A stretch of DNA of 64,000 nt from Candidatus Methylophosphatis haderslevensis (GTDB lineage Bacteria > Pseudomonadota > Gammaproteobacteria > Burkholderiales > Rhodocyclaceae), in NCBI GenBank assembly GCA_016711925.1, contig JADJSA010000010.1:37041-101040 (forward strand), written 5' to 3'. The translations under genes and the position numbers were made by a program. The stretch's first letter is position 1, and each line of letters opens with the position of its first letter. The notes under the pieces are model-generated. The model was not told the origin of the DNA, ran no database searches, and worked only from the letters and a program-made list of their open reading frames with translations. Shown here in pieces: positions 9,583 through 18,866 of this stretch.

Positions 9583-9632
9583 GTCGGCGCGGGACCGCCC
9601 GCCGGTGAGGCGACGGGCGATCCCCAACCGCA

Positions 9633-9707
9633 TCAGCGGCTGGCGATGTACATCGTGATTTCAAAGCCGAAACGCATGTCTGCGGCAGACGGTGTTTCCC
9701 AGTCCAT
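9633..9707 (-). CDS. pqqA: Coenzyme PQQ precursor peptide PqqA (24 aa)
   Basis: A 24-codon gene: MDWETPSAADMRFGFEITMY followed by IASR. The conserved Glu16 and Tyr20 (E-X3-Y), which are cross-linked by the radical SAM enzyme PqqE in PQQ synthesis, are both present in the canonical FEITMY context. The ribosome site AGGAGA lies about seven bases before the ATG at 9707. No pqqB-F genes are in the window, so this is an orphan copy, either supplying a pqq operon elsewhere or one of several pqqA paralogues as seen in some methylotrophs. The alternative, a chance ORF, is unlikely given the near full-length match. Confidence 0.9.
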   Translation of the reverse strand: MDWETPSAADMRFGFEITMYIASR

Positions 9708-9788
9708 TGCGTCTCTCCTGTCGCACTGAAAGTTCCGGGTGCAGGGAATCCGCATCCCGGTGACCACAGTCTGCCCCGACCGGAGAGC

Positions 9789-9817
9789 GCGCGCTTCAAC
9801 GTATCGTTGAAACGCGC
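9789..9817. terminator. Strong hairpin between pqqA and pgi
   Basis: Arms 9789-9801 and 9805-9817 pair over 13 bases with one mismatch around the loop TAT. Read on the + strand it is followed by CTCGGGATTTTCATT; no T-run follows in the minus direction. It lies directly downstream of the pgi stop and upstream of pqqA, so it may end the pgi transcript or shape the pqqA leader. Confidence 0.5.
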
Positions 9818-9830
9818 CTCGGGATTTTCA

Positions 9831-11450
9831 TTACCCGCGCATCGTGCGGATCGCCGCCAGCAGGCCTGCGGTCGAACCGTCCGGCGGCGCGCTGTCGCTG
9901 CCGCCACCCAATGCCCGCGCCATCAGCTTGCCCAGTTCCACGCCGTACTGGTCGAAACTGTTAATGCCCCAGATCCAGCCCTGAACGAAGGTCTTGTGTT
10001 CGTAGAGCGCGATCAGCCGGCCCAGCGCATGGGGAGTCAGGCGCGGGAACAGCAGGGTCGAACTCGGCTGGTTGCCCGGGCTGAGCAGATGCGGCGTGAG
10101 CCGCGCGATCTCGCTTTCCGGCTTGCCGGAGGCGGCGAGCTGGGCGCGAGCCTGCGCTTCGTTGCGCCCCTGCATCAACGCGGCACTCTGCGCCAGCGCA
10201 TTCTCGATCAACATGCGTTGTGCCGGCGCGTCGTTGCCGACCGGCACGATGAAGTCGATCGGCACCGTCAGCGTGCCCTGGTACAGCAACTGGTGGTACG
10301 CGTGCTGGCCCACCGTGCCGGCCCCACCCCACAGAATCGGCGAAGTGGCGCAGGTGAGCGGGTTGCCGTCGCGGTCGACACGCTTGCCGTTGCTTTCCAT
10401 TTCCAGTTGCTGCAGGTAGGAGGGAAGATCGGCCAGGCGCTGCGAATACGACAGAACGGCATGCGACCCGCAGCCGAGGAAGTTGGTGTTCCAGATTCCC
10501 AGCAGGGCCATCAGCACCGGCAGATTGTTTTCGAGCGGCGCGCTGGTCAGGTGATTGTCGGCCTCGCGGGCGCCGCCCAGCAGTTGCTCGAAACCTTCCC
10601 AGCCGATGGCGCAGGCCACCGACAGACCGATTGCCGACCACATCGAGTAGCGTCCGCCGACCCATTCCGGCAGCGCGATGCAGCGCTCGGCCGGGATGCC
10701 GAAGGCGCGCGCCGCCTCGATGTTGTTGCTGACCGCGACGAAATGCGGCGCCAGGTCGGTCGCTGCGCCCAGTTGCGATTGCAGCCAGGCGCGCGCCGCT
10801 TGCGCATTGGTCAGCGTTTCCTGGGTGGTGAAAGTCTTCGAGGCGACGATGAACAGGGTTTCATCGGCCGACGCGGTGGCCAGAACGACATCGAGTTCGA
10901 ACGGATCGATGTTGGCGACGAAGCTCACGCGCGTCGCGCCGGGCTCCACCGCGCTCAAGGCGCGCGCCGCCACGCGGGGGCCGAGATCCGAACCGCCGAT
11001 GCCGATATTCACCACATGGCGAATCACCTTGCCGCGCGCGCCGCGCAACTCGCCGTTGCGGAGGGCGGTGGCGATCTCGCGCATGCGGGCGCGCGTGCCG
11101 AGCACTTCCGGCAACACGTCCGCACCGGCCACGAAGACCGGGGTCGTCGCGCGCAGGGCCATGTGCTGAGCCGCCCGGCCCTCGGTGAAATTCAGCATCT
11201 CGCCGCCGGCGAGCTGGGCGATGCCGTCGCCGACATTGCGGGCCTTGGCGAGATCGAGCAGCGCGCCGAGGGCGGCCGCATCGATGCGCTGCTTGGAGAA
11301 GTCGAACAGCAGGTCGCCCAATTGCCGCGAAAAGCGCTGGAAGCGCGTGGCATCGGCTGCGAACAGGTCGGTCAGGTGTTGCGGCCGCAATCTTTGCCCG
11401 GCCGCTTCGAGGGCGCGCCACGCGGCGCTGTCGGAAATGGATTGGTTCAC
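9831..11450 (-). CDS. pgi: Glucose-6-phosphate isomerase
   Basis: 539 aa from GTG 11450, which comes right after the stop of the glycosyltransferase gene. Open frame continues upstream to 11750 but only through the other gene. Signature segments are VVNIGIGGSDLGPRV, SKTFTTQETLTNA, PEWVGGRYSMWSAIGL, GIWNTNFLG and VQGWIWGINSFDQYGVELGK, together holding the sugar-phosphate and catalytic residues. It interconverts glucose-6-phosphate and fructose-6-phosphate in the cytosol. The four-base spacing to the upstream glycosyltransferase suggests co-transcription, possibly linking sugar supply to envelope glycan synthesis. Confidence 0.97.
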   Translation of the reverse strand: MNQSISDSAAWRALEAAGQRLRPQHLTDLFAADATRFQRFSRQLGDLLFDFSKQRIDAAALGALLDLAKARNVGDGIAQLAGGEMLNFTEGRAAQHMALRATTPVFVAGADVLPEVLGTRARMREIATALRNGELRGARGKVIRHVVNIGIGGSDLGPRVAARALSAVEPGATRVSFVANIDPFELDVVLATASADETLFIVASKTFTTQETLTNAQAARAWLQSQLGAATDLAPHFVAVSNNIEAARAFGIPAERCIALPEWVGGRYSMWSAIGLSVACAIGWEGFEQLLGGAREADNHLTSAPLENNLPVLMALLGIWNTNFLGCGSHAVLSYSQRLADLPSYLQQLEMESNGKRVDRDGNPLTCATSPILWGGAGTVGQHAYHQLLYQGTLTVPIDFIVPVGNDAPAQRMLIENALAQSAALMQGRNEAQARAQLAASGKPESEIARLTPHLLSPGNQPSSTLLFPRLTPHALGRLIALYEHKTFVQGWIWGINSFDQYGVELGKLMARALGGGSDSAPPDGSTAGLLAAIRTMRG

Positions 11451-11454
11451 GGTA

Positions 11455-13110
11455 TCAGTCGCGGATATAGAGTCGGTACATTTCGTTGCGGTCTCCGCGG
11501 CGGCGGTCTTCCCACACCTTGCGCCATGTGTCGCCCGGGGGGGTCTCGACGCCGCGGCCGGTTTGCTGCGCCAGCAGCAGACGACATGGTAGCGCATTTG
11601 GCCTGATTTCGCGCTGCGTGACGATGCCGCTGAAATAGTAGAACGAGGCCCGCTGGGCATCCCCCAGATTGCGCGCCGCGATACAGCCGGGCGGCTGCGC
11701 AGCGAGCGCCGTGGCCAGAGAATCCGATACCCGGCGGTAGCTGCGGCCATAGTCGATCCACGGCATCCACAGGATCATCGCCAGCGCCCAGAAGACCATC
11801 GTCCCCGCCGCCCAATGCACGGCGCCGCGCGCGCTTGCGCGGGCGCCGGCCAGGATCAGCGCCAGCCAGCCGGCGCTCAGCAGCAGCCCGAGCGTGAGGG
11901 CCAGGGGCGAGAACTGCAGTTCGAAACCCGGTTCCAGACGCACGACCTGGCGCGCCAGACGAGGCGGCCAGCCGGTCGCCATCGCCACGTAGCCGACCCA
12001 CACCAGGAACATGAAGAATGTCATGCTCATCATGCCGAACCAGTCGAACGCATTGGCCAGACCGCGCCGCATCCCGCCGATTCGGCAGGCGGCGAGCAGG
12101 ACCAGCGGGGGCACCAGCGGCAGCAGCAGCGCAGCGCGCGTGCCGCCGGTGACCACGATGTTCGCCAGCACCACGGCAAAAGTCAGCAACGGCAGCACCA
12201 CCGCGGGCGACTGCAGATTGCGGCGCTCGGCCCACAGCGACCAGCCGGCAAGCGGCAGCGCCGGCCAGGCGAACCAGGGAATCGTGGATGCGAGTTTCGC
12301 CAGGCGTGTGCCGACCTCGGGTTTGGGCGCCAGATCGTCGAGTTCGTGCTGCAGCCACACCGCGTGCGCGCCCGGGTCGAGCGTCATCAGGACCAGCGTA
12401 TGGGTGGCCGAAATGACTCCGCCAAGCAGCAATCCACCGAGCAGTGCCAGCGCGATGTTCCGCTCGCGCCAGGCCGGCGATGCCAATGGCAAGAGAAACG
12501 CCAGCGGGGCGACGTAGAGCAGATTGTTGAAGCCGCCTGCGAGGTGGGTCAGACCGAGGCCGCCACCGAACAGCAGCGCACCCTGCCAGGGCGATTCGAT
12601 TGCCTTTGCCAGACCATAGCAGGCGAGGGTCAGCGCAGCGAGCACTGCCAGCATCGGCTGCGCCTCGTGAAACGGCACCAGGAAGCCCAGCGTTCCCACA
12701 CCGATGATCGCCGCGGTGGCACCGATTCCATTGCCCTCGCGCACGCCGAGCAGGACATGGGCGCAGGCAGCGAGAGCGGCAAACAGAACGCCGCCGCAGA
12801 CCACGCTGGCCATGCGCGCGGCGTCGTGGGCGGGCAGCAGCCAGCCCAGCGCCAGCGCGGTGAGCTTGCCGATCCAGAAATACAGCGGCGGGTAGTCGGT
12901 GAAGACTTCGCCGGCCAGTTGCGGAACCAGCCAGTCGCCGGTATCCAGCATCGACTTGATCACGCCGATGTGGGTTGCGTCATCGCCCTTCCACGGATCG
13001 TGGCCGACCGCGCCGAGCAGCAGATAGATCAGCACCGTCGCGGCAAGCAGCGCCCCGCGCGGCGGGTAGGCGAACTGCAGGCGGCGTGATTGGGGCTGGG
13101 CGATCGGCAT
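11455..13110 (-). CDS. ArnT/PMT-like glycosyltransferase (multi-pass membrane)
   Basis: 551 aa with about ten to twelve hydrophobic segments. The first periplasmic loop contains WKGDDATHIGVIKSMLDTGD and FTDYPPLYFWIGKL, the acidic and YPP motifs of the ArnT / PMT (GT83-like, GT-C fold) group. These enzymes transfer a sugar from an undecaprenyl-phosphate carrier to lipid A, protein or glycan at the periplasmic face. Acceptor and donor are not deducible. The C-terminal part is a soluble domain. Upstream and antisense frames here are shadows. It probably shares a transcript with pgi. Confidence 0.85.
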   Translation of the reverse strand: MPIAQPQSRRLQFAYPPRGALLAATVLIYLLLGAVGHDPWKGDDATHIGVIKSMLDTGDWLVPQLAGEVFTDYPPLYFWIGKLTALALGWLLPAHDAARMASVVCGGVLFAALAACAHVLLGVREGNGIGATAAIIGVGTLGFLVPFHEAQPMLAVLAALTLACYGLAKAIESPWQGALLFGGGLGLTHLAGGFNNLLYVAPLAFLLPLASPAWRERNIALALLGGLLLGGVISATHTLVLMTLDPGAHAVWLQHELDDLAPKPEVGTRLAKLASTIPWFAWPALPLAGWSLWAERRNLQSPAVVLPLLTFAVVLANIVVTGGTRAALLLPLVPPLVLLAACRIGGMRRGLANAFDWFGMMSMTFFMFLVWVGYVAMATGWPPRLARQVVRLEPGFELQFSPLALTLGLLLSAGWLALILAGARASARGAVHWAAGTMVFWALAMILWMPWIDYGRSYRRVSDSLATALAAQPPGCIAARNLGDAQRASFYYFSGIVTQREIRPNALPCRLLLAQQTGRGVETPPGDTWRKVWEDRRRGDRNEMYRLYIRD

Positions 13111-13223
13111 GGCAGCGGCGGGCCGCGGGGTTACGACTGCAGCGGGGTCAGGCGACGCCCGATTCTAGCGCAAGGACCGACGCGGCAAACCCGGCATCCG
13201 GCATGGCGTCGCGGCGCAACAAA

Positions 13224-13253
13224 CAGCAAGGGCAGCCGTGGCTGCCCTTGCTG
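13224..13253 (-). terminator. Rho-independent terminator after rpmE
   Basis: A perfect 14-bp inverted repeat, CAGCAAGGGCAGCC / GGCTGCCCTTGCTG. On the minus strand, the rpmE direction, it is followed by the T-rich TTTGTTG. It starts 20 bases after the rpmE stop. The gap to the glycosyltransferase start (13110) holds no gene. Confidence 0.75.
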
Positions 13254-13272
13254 AGTCGATCCCGCAGCCGGA

Positions 13273-13491
13273 TCAGGTGGCGGCCGAACCCTTGCTGGCG
13301 TACTTCTGGCGGAAGCGTTCGACCCGGCCCGCGGTATCGACGATCTTTTGCTTGCCGGTCCAGAACGGGTGGCAGACCGAGCACACTTCGATGTGCAGCG
13401 GCTTGGTGACCGTCGAGCGAGTGGTGAAGCTGTTGCCGCAACTGCAGGTAACCTGCACGTTGTCGTACTTCGGGTGGATGTCGGCTTTCAT
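13273..13491 (-). CDS. rpmE: 50S ribosomal protein L31, zinc-binding (C+) form
   Basis: 72 aa. The Cys set is complete: CSCG near residue 16 and CSVCHPFW near residue 37, so this is the zinc-binding RpmE rather than the Cys-free RpmE2. Other matches are [20 protein letters not shown] and [10 protein letters not shown]. It is a component of the intersubunit bridge. It stands alone with its own terminator downstream. In bacteria holding both L31 types this form is used when zinc is sufficient. Confidence 0.97.
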   Translation of the reverse strand: MKADIHPKYDNVQVTCSCGNSFTTRSTVTKPLHIEVCSVCHPFWTGKQKIVDTAGRVERFRQKYASKGSAAT

Positions 13492-13579
13492 GGTGCGGTC
13501 CCTGTCGTGGCCATCATGGCGAGCGGGCGGTGATTGTGGCCGCCCTTGGAAACCCGATCATTGTCGCAAAAAGCCGCGG

Positions 13580-14515
13580 CTACGGCAAGGGCTGGTCGGA
13601 ATCGTCGCGCGCGGCGTGGTTTGCGACGCCCAGCGGCGTGACGGTCACGCTGACATCGAGTTCCTGCTCGCCGCCGCCGCCGAGAATCACGCCGCGCATC
13701 GGCGTGACATCGGAAAAATCGCGTCCCCATGCGACGGTGATGTGTTCCAGGTCGGGCAGCAGCTTGTTGGTCGGGTCGAAATCGACCCAGCCGCTTTGCG
13801 GACAGAACACCGATACCCAGGCGTGCGAGGCGTCGGCGCCGGCCAGGCGCGGCAGTCCGGGCGGCGGCTCGGTCAGTATGTAGCCGCTCACATAGCGCGC
13901 CGACAGGCCCAGCGCGCGCAGGCAGCCGATCATCAGGTGGGCGAAGTCCTGGCAGACGCCGCGCTTGAGCGCCATCACTTCGGCCAGCGGCGTCGCGACC
14001 GTGGTCGCCTCGGCGTCGAACTCGAAATCCCGGTACACGCGCTGCATCAGATCGCGCGCGCCGGCCAGCAGCGGCCGCTGCGCTGGAAAGCTCTTGGCCG
14101 CATAGCGGGTCAGCGCCGGCGCCAGTTCGACATGCGGCGATTCGAACAGGTACTGGCTGGGGTCGAGCAGCGGCGGCCGGGTGACGTCGTGCAGGCGCTC
14201 GCGCACGCTTTCCCAGGCCGGGGAAGATTCCACCTCGAGCCCTTCCCAGCGCGCCCGCAGATGGACGGTCGAATCGGCGCTGACGCGCAACTCGGTGTGC
14301 GCCGTGCGCACCGCGAACTGGACGATGCGGTTGCCGAAAAAATCCTCCCGCTCGACATACTCGGCGGCCTGCGGTTCGAGCGCCAGGGCGTGGGTTTCGC
14401 ACTGCTGCCAGGGCAGGGGACGGGGCGTCAGGTGCAGCATCTGCTGCGACAGCGTCACCGGCGTTGCGTATTCGTAGAGGGTGACGTGTTCGACCCGATA
14501 GCTCAGATGGTTCAT
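13580..14515 (-). CDS. Transglutaminase-like family protein
   Basis: 311 aa from ATG 14515 (MNHLSYRVEHVTLYEYATPV). An N-terminal beta-rich domain (bact_transglu_N) is followed by a transglutaminase core with the triad in GVCQDFAHLMIGCLRALGL (Cys, about residue 185), DASHAWVSVF (His, about 230) and GWVDFDPTNKL (Asp, about 240). Such proteins are thought to be peptidases or amide-transfer enzymes. The gene starts eight bases after the stop of the ATP-grasp/alpha-E fusion, so both are one operon. The frame is open far upstream, but only as an antisense shadow of the fusion gene. Confidence 0.92.
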   Translation of the reverse strand: MNHLSYRVEHVTLYEYATPVTLSQQMLHLTPRPLPWQQCETHALALEPQAAEYVEREDFFGNRIVQFAVRTAHTELRVSADSTVHLRARWEGLEVESSPAWESVRERLHDVTRPPLLDPSQYLFESPHVELAPALTRYAAKSFPAQRPLLAGARDLMQRVYRDFEFDAEATTVATPLAEVMALKRGVCQDFAHLMIGCLRALGLSARYVSGYILTEPPPGLPRLAGADASHAWVSVFCPQSGWVDFDPTNKLLPDLEHITVAWGRDFSDVTPMRGVILGGGGEQELDVSVTVTPLGVANHAARDDSDQPLP

Positions 14516-14523
14516 GCGCCGAT

Positions 14524-17010
14524 CTAGTGCGAGAAAGCCTGCCGGTACTGCGAGACATGGCTGAAGAAGCGCATGGTCAGGCGATCCGACAGCGTATGGG
14601 CGAGGCTCTGCAGGTCGGCCAGCAGCGCCGGCAACGCCGCGCCGCCGGGCTGCAGGTCGCGCAGCGCGTCGAGCGCGCGCAGGCGTTCGATCGGCGGTTC
14701 GAGCAACTCGCGCTCGCACGGGCCGAAGGCTTCGGCAAGCCGTTCGAGAAAGTCGTAAAGGCCGAACAACTGAAAGCTCAGCGAGCGCGGGTTGGATTCG
14801 TCGAGCACCAGCAGATCGAGCACCGGCAACCATTCCGGGCGCGCCATGTAGCGGGAGCGATAGGTGATGATGCTGTCGGCGACTTCGAGCAGCCAATCGA
14901 GATCGCTCTCGATGCCGGTGCCGGCCTGGGCCAGCGCGTGCGCGAGCGTCAGGCTCATCGTGTGCAGCCGTTCGAGACGCCGTCCGATCGACAGAAAGCG
15001 CCAGCCCTGGTCGCGCGTCATGCCGTCGAGCGCGAAGCCGGCCAGGGTCATCAGGGTGGTCACGCTGCGATCGAGCTGCGCCAGCACTTCGCTGAGCGAG
15101 GCGCCGCGCTGGGCCTGGCGCGCGATTTCCTGCATCAGGCGGTTGAGGGTGCGCCAGTTGTCGAGCGACAGGCGTTCGCGCAGGTGGAAGGCGACGCGAA
15201 ACAGCAGCCGCAGATTGGCCGCCAGACCGCGCGGCACCGCTTCGTCGAGGGTGGCCGCGATCAGGGCTTTCTCGATGTCGGCGTCGTCGAGCGCCTCGGC
15301 CTTCGGATCGATCAAATGCCGGGCGCGGCACAGCGAGACGATGGCCGGCCACTCGGTATCGTGGCGCGCCGGCGTGTCGTCGATCAGCCGGCCCAGCGCC
15401 ACCCGCAGCAGGCGCGCGGTGGCATCGCAGCGTTCGGCGTAGCGGCCGAACCAGAACAGGTTTTCGACCACCCGCGACGACAGGTTCGAGCCGCTGCGCA
15501 CCAGATCCTGCGGCCCGATCGCCCGGCGCAGCAGCGAAAAGTTTGATACCGGCGCATTCGACAGCACCCAGGTGTCCTTGCTCGACCCGCCGCGCTGCAT
15601 CGACAGCACGCGCGAATCGTCGGCGCTGGAAACGCGCGTCAGTGCGCCCGGCATGACGACGTAACCGTTCGGGCTGGCACAGGCGAATACGCGCAACCCG
15701 ATCGAGCGTGCCTGCAGGCGGCGCGGGTGCTCGCGATCCCACACCGGCGCCTGGGACAGGCGCACCAGTTCCTGCGCCACATAGTTGTGCGGCCGCGCCC
15801 GCATCGCCGCGACCAGTTCCTTGCGCTTCTTGTCGTTGAGGTCTTCGCCGAACAGCGGATTCATGCGCATTTGCGGGTACGCGGCCTTGATCACGAGGGT
15901 GTCCAGATTCTCGATCACTTCTTCCAGCGCGGCCGGCTCGCCGCACCACCAGGTCGCGACCGAGGGCATCTTCAGCTTCTCGCCCAGCAGATGCTTGCAC
16001 AGGCCGGGCAGAAAGCCCAGCAGCGCGCCCGATTCGAGCAGGTTGGAACCCAGCGCGTTGGCAATCAGCACATTGCCGCGGCGCGCCGCGTCGGTCAGGC
16101 CGGCGATGCCCAGCGCCGAATCGCTGCGCAGTTCGAGCGGATCGCAGAAGTCGTCGTCGAGGCGGCGCAGGATGGCGTGCACGCGCTGCAGCCCGGTCAG
16201 CGTCTTCAACCAGACGCAGCCGTCGCGCACCGTCAGATCCGAGCCCTCGACCAGCGGGAAGCCCAGGTAGCGCGCCAGGTAGGCATGCTCGAAATAGGTT
16301 TCGTTGTAGGGGCCGGGCGTCAGCAGCACGATCAGCGGCGCTTCGTCGTCGTGCGGCGCCCAGTGCGCCAGCGAATCGCGCAGCGTGCGGAAAAAATCCG
16401 CCAGGTGCTGCACCTTGAGATCGCGGAACAGCTCGGGAAAGACGCGCGAGATGACCAGCCGGTTCTCCAGCGCATAGCCGGCACCCGAAGGCGCCTGGGT
16501 GCGGTCGGCGATCACCCACCAGCGGCCGTCGGGCGAGCGCGCCAGGTCGGCCGCGTACATGTGCAGCAGCACGCCGTCCGGCGCGTCCAGGCCGCGCGCC
16601 GGACGCAGGAAGCCCGAATGGCCGTGGATCAGCGCTGGCGGCAGGCGGCCTTCGCGCAGCAGATCCTGCGGCCCGTAAACGTCGGCCAGGATGCGGTTGA
16701 GCAGGGTGGCGCGCTGGGCGATGGCCGCTTCCAGCGTGCTCCATTCGTCCGGCGAGATGATGAACGGCAGTACGTCGAGTTCCCACGGCCGCTCGAGGCC
16801 CTGCGGATCGGCATAGACGTTGTAGGTGATCCCGTTCTCATAGACCTGGCGCTCCACCGACTGCAGCGTGTTGCGCATGCGGTTGGCCGGCGCACTCACC
16901 AGATGTTCGAACAGGCGCTGCCAGTGCGAACGCGGCTTGAGCGGCGCCTCGAGCATTTCGTCGAAGTGCGGCCCTTGCTGGGGATAGGCGGCGAGCAACT
17001 GCCGGGGCAT
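14524..17010 (-). CDS. ATP-grasp / alpha-E fusion protein
   Basis: 828 aa from ATG 17010 (MPRQLLAAYPQQGPHFDEML); open frame extends upstream without family similarity. Residues about 60-490 form a circularly permuted ATP-grasp domain (RTQAPSGAGYALENRLVISR, TPGPYNETYFEHAYLARYLG, GGSSKDTWVLSN). Residues about 505-820 form an alpha-E domain (SSRVVENLFWFGRYAERCDA). It is a fused version of the two genes at 1-2299. The Gly-rich loop of the split paralogue (GSGGYGM) is replaced here by AAYPQMRMNPLFG, a change I recall for this subfamily, so nucleotide handling may differ. It is followed at once by the transglutaminase-like gene. Confidence 0.92.
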   Translation of the reverse strand: MPRQLLAAYPQQGPHFDEMLEAPLKPRSHWQRLFEHLVSAPANRMRNTLQSVERQVYENGITYNVYADPQGLERPWELDVLPFIISPDEWSTLEAAIAQRATLLNRILADVYGPQDLLREGRLPPALIHGHSGFLRPARGLDAPDGVLLHMYAADLARSPDGRWWVIADRTQAPSGAGYALENRLVISRVFPELFRDLKVQHLADFFRTLRDSLAHWAPHDDEAPLIVLLTPGPYNETYFEHAYLARYLGFPLVEGSDLTVRDGCVWLKTLTGLQRVHAILRRLDDDFCDPLELRSDSALGIAGLTDAARRGNVLIANALGSNLLESGALLGFLPGLCKHLLGEKLKMPSVATWWCGEPAALEEVIENLDTLVIKAAYPQMRMNPLFGEDLNDKKRKELVAAMRARPHNYVAQELVRLSQAPVWDREHPRRLQARSIGLRVFACASPNGYVVMPGALTRVSSADDSRVLSMQRGGSSKDTWVLSNAPVSNFSLLRRAIGPQDLVRSGSNLSSRVVENLFWFGRYAERCDATARLLRVALGRLIDDTPARHDTEWPAIVSLCRARHLIDPKAEALDDADIEKALIAATLDEAVPRGLAANLRLLFRVAFHLRERLSLDNWRTLNRLMQEIARQAQRGASLSEVLAQLDRSVTTLMTLAGFALDGMTRDQGWRFLSIGRRLERLHTMSLTLAHALAQAGTGIESDLDWLLEVADSIITYRSRYMARPEWLPVLDLLVLDESNPRSLSFQLFGLYDFLERLAEAFGPCERELLEPPIERLRALDALRDLQPGGAALPALLADLQSLAHTLSDRLTMRFFSHVSQYRQAFSH

Positions 17011-17356
17011 GGAATGGAATTGGATCGGTATCGGGCAACGCGGCGCCAAGGGTAGCACGCGCAGCCGCGGTTCGCCCCGCAAAGTCCTGCACGAATTTGC
17101 GCCGTCGCCCGCAGAACCCCGCCGGCAAAGGCGCTCGCGGCAGGCATGGCCAGAGGCCGCGTGGATAGGGGCTTCTGGCCTTGCCTGCCTGTAGAACGCC
17201 ATTCCATGCGGCCTGCAAGGCAGGTGTTTCGCAGTGCCTCGGCCGGAACCGGCCGCGCACCGCCCGAGGCAAGCGCCACGCGGGCGACTTGGCGCAGCGG
17301 TCAACGGCGGCCGGCCGCCACCCGTCGCGCCCGCCGGGTGCGCCGCGACCGCGGGT
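17011..17356. other. Gene-free stretch upstream of the ATP-grasp/alpha-E fusion
   Basis: 346 bases between the fusion start and the antiporter stop. It holds repeat locus 2 (17140-17229) and no convincing ORF. The promoter of the fusion operon must lie in 17011-17139 or beyond; no clear -35/-10 pair was recognised. Confidence 0.6.
17140..17229. repeat. Dispersed palindromic repeat, locus 2
   Basis: A left arm (CAGAGGCCGCGTGGATAGGG) and a right arm (GAACGCCATTCCATGCGGCC) are inverted around TTGCCTGCCTG. The same arms occur at seven other intergenic sites in the window. Confidence 0.75.
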
Positions 17357-18556
17357 TCAGTTCGCCCGGGAGACGAGTTCCCTGATCCGTGCCAGCTTCG
17401 GCGCCACCATCGGCACCGTCAACATCGTGCTGGCCACCGCCATCAGCAGCAGCGCGGTGAACGCCTCGTTCGAGATGATCTTCTTGTCGAGCAGGATGTT
17501 GACGAAGATGATCATGATCAGTGCCTTGGTCTGCAACAGCCAGCCGATGATCGAGGCCTCGCCGGGCTGCCATTTGAGAATCCTGCCGGCGATATGGATG
17601 CCGATCAGCTTGCCGCCGACCGAGGCGGCCAGCAGCACTGCCGCCGCCGCGAACACCGCGCCGCCGCCCACTGTCCAGTTGGTTCTCAGGCCGGTGCTCA
17701 GAAAGAATACCGGCATGATCACCAGCAGCACGTGGTGGCGCAGCAGATCCATGCGTTCCTGATCGAACCACTCGCCCTCCATCACCGCGCCGGCCAGAAA
17801 CGCGCCGACCATGAAATGCAGCCCGGCCCAGTCGGCGCCGAAGGCGCAGACGGTCAGCCAGATGAGCGCGACGTACCACCGGTCGCGTTCCGCCAACCAG
17901 GCCATCAGCTTGTGGAACGCGAAGGCCAGCAGCGCGAACGCCAGCAGGAACCCGGCCTGCCTGCCCACGCGCTGCCAGTCCATCAGGATCAGCGCCAGCA
18001 CGCCCCAGATGGCAATGTCGTCGAAGCTGGCGTAGCGCAGAATGCGCTGGCCCAGCGGCTGGCGCAGGATGTCCAGCTTTTCCATCAGCAGGATCAGGAT
18101 CGGCAGCGCAGTCACCGCACAGGCCATCCCGACACCCAGCACGAACTGCCAAGCAAACGCGTTCGGCCCGATCCAGCCGTCGTACAACAGCAGCGCGAAG
18201 GCGGCGAGGCAGCCGCACGACATCGGAGTGATCAGCGCCAGCCCGGCGGTGATGCTGGTCTCGCGCCGGTGCGCCCAGGCCTTGCGCAAATCCAGTTCGA
18301 CGCCGGCGATGCAAACGAAGAGCATCACCGCCCACCAGGCGATGCCGTTGAGCGACTGCACGACCGCCGGATTGAAAATGAAACGGTAATAGTCGGGGAA
18401 GACGCTGCCGAGAATGCCCGGCCCGAGCAAAATGCCGGCAATGATCTGCACCACCACCAGCGGCGCGTAGTAGTCGGTCCTGCCCACCCGCCATATCAGG
18501 TACGGGGCGGTAAAAATGATCGCCATCGCGATCAGGAAGATTTCCGTCGTGTTCAT
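17357..18556 (-). CDS. Kef-type cation:proton antiporter (CPA2 family)
   Basis: 399 aa with about eleven to twelve transmembrane segments and no cytosolic RCK/TrkA domain. CPA2 features include IIAGILLGPGILGSVFPDYY near the N-terminus and SFDDIAIWGVLALIL in the middle, the latter carrying the paired acidic residues expected for ion binding. Likely function is monovalent-cation/H+ exchange at the inner membrane; Na+ versus K+ cannot be told. The start ATG 18556 gives a hydrophobic first helix at once (MNTTEIFLIAMAIIFTAPYL). It stands alone, reading away from the chemoreceptor gene region. Confidence 0.9.
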   Translation of the reverse strand: MNTTEIFLIAMAIIFTAPYLIWRVGRTDYYAPLVVVQIIAGILLGPGILGSVFPDYYRFIFNPAVVQSLNGIAWWAVMLFVCIAGVELDLRKAWAHRRETSITAGLALITPMSCGCLAAFALLLYDGWIGPNAFAWQFVLGVGMACAVTALPILILLMEKLDILRQPLGQRILRYASFDDIAIWGVLALILMDWQRVGRQAGFLLAFALLAFAFHKLMAWLAERDRWYVALIWLTVCAFGADWAGLHFMVGAFLAGAVMEGEWFDQERMDLLRHHVLLVIMPVFFLSTGLRTNWTVGGGAVFAAAAVLLAASVGGKLIGIHIAGRILKWQPGEASIIGWLLQTKALIMIIFVNILLDKKIISNEAFTALLLMAVASTMLTVPMVAPKLARIRELVSRAN

Positions 18557-18866
18557 CGTTCTCGGCGTCGCGCAATGGATTCGGCTGCCGGCGCAAACCC
18601 GGCACAGGCTGTTCGCCCCGGCTTCAGCTTAACCATGTTTCGTGCGCTCGATGCGTTGCATCGCTTCGGTTCGCCGCGTGCGGCCACCGGCCAATCGGCT
18701 TGCGGCGTCGATGGCTTGCGCCGATTGCGCAGCGAAGGCCGGCGCGGCGCGAAGCGTAGCACGCGAAAGCGCCGCCCGCGCCGCGAGGTCCGGCACGAAT
18801 CGGCTCCGTCAGCCGCCCGGGTGCATCGGTGAAGGCGCTGCCCGTGGCGGCGGCGCCGGTTGTCGA
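18557..18866. other. Gene-free GC-rich stretch
   Basis: 310 bases between the antiporter start and the chemoreceptor stop. Nothing codes convincingly on either strand. It must contain the antiporter promoter and the end of the chemoreceptor transcript; no hairpin with a T-run stood out. Confidence 0.5.

Noticed and set aside
9807..11606. A 599-codon plus-strand frame opposite pgi
   Set aside because: Low-complexity Arg/Gln/Ala product with no family; a GC-rich antisense shadow of a clear pgi gene.
13580..16786. A 1068-codon frame that seems to fuse an unknown protein to the transglutaminase
   Set aside because: The part upstream of 14515 lies in another frame of the ATP-grasp/alpha-E gene on the same strand and has no family match.
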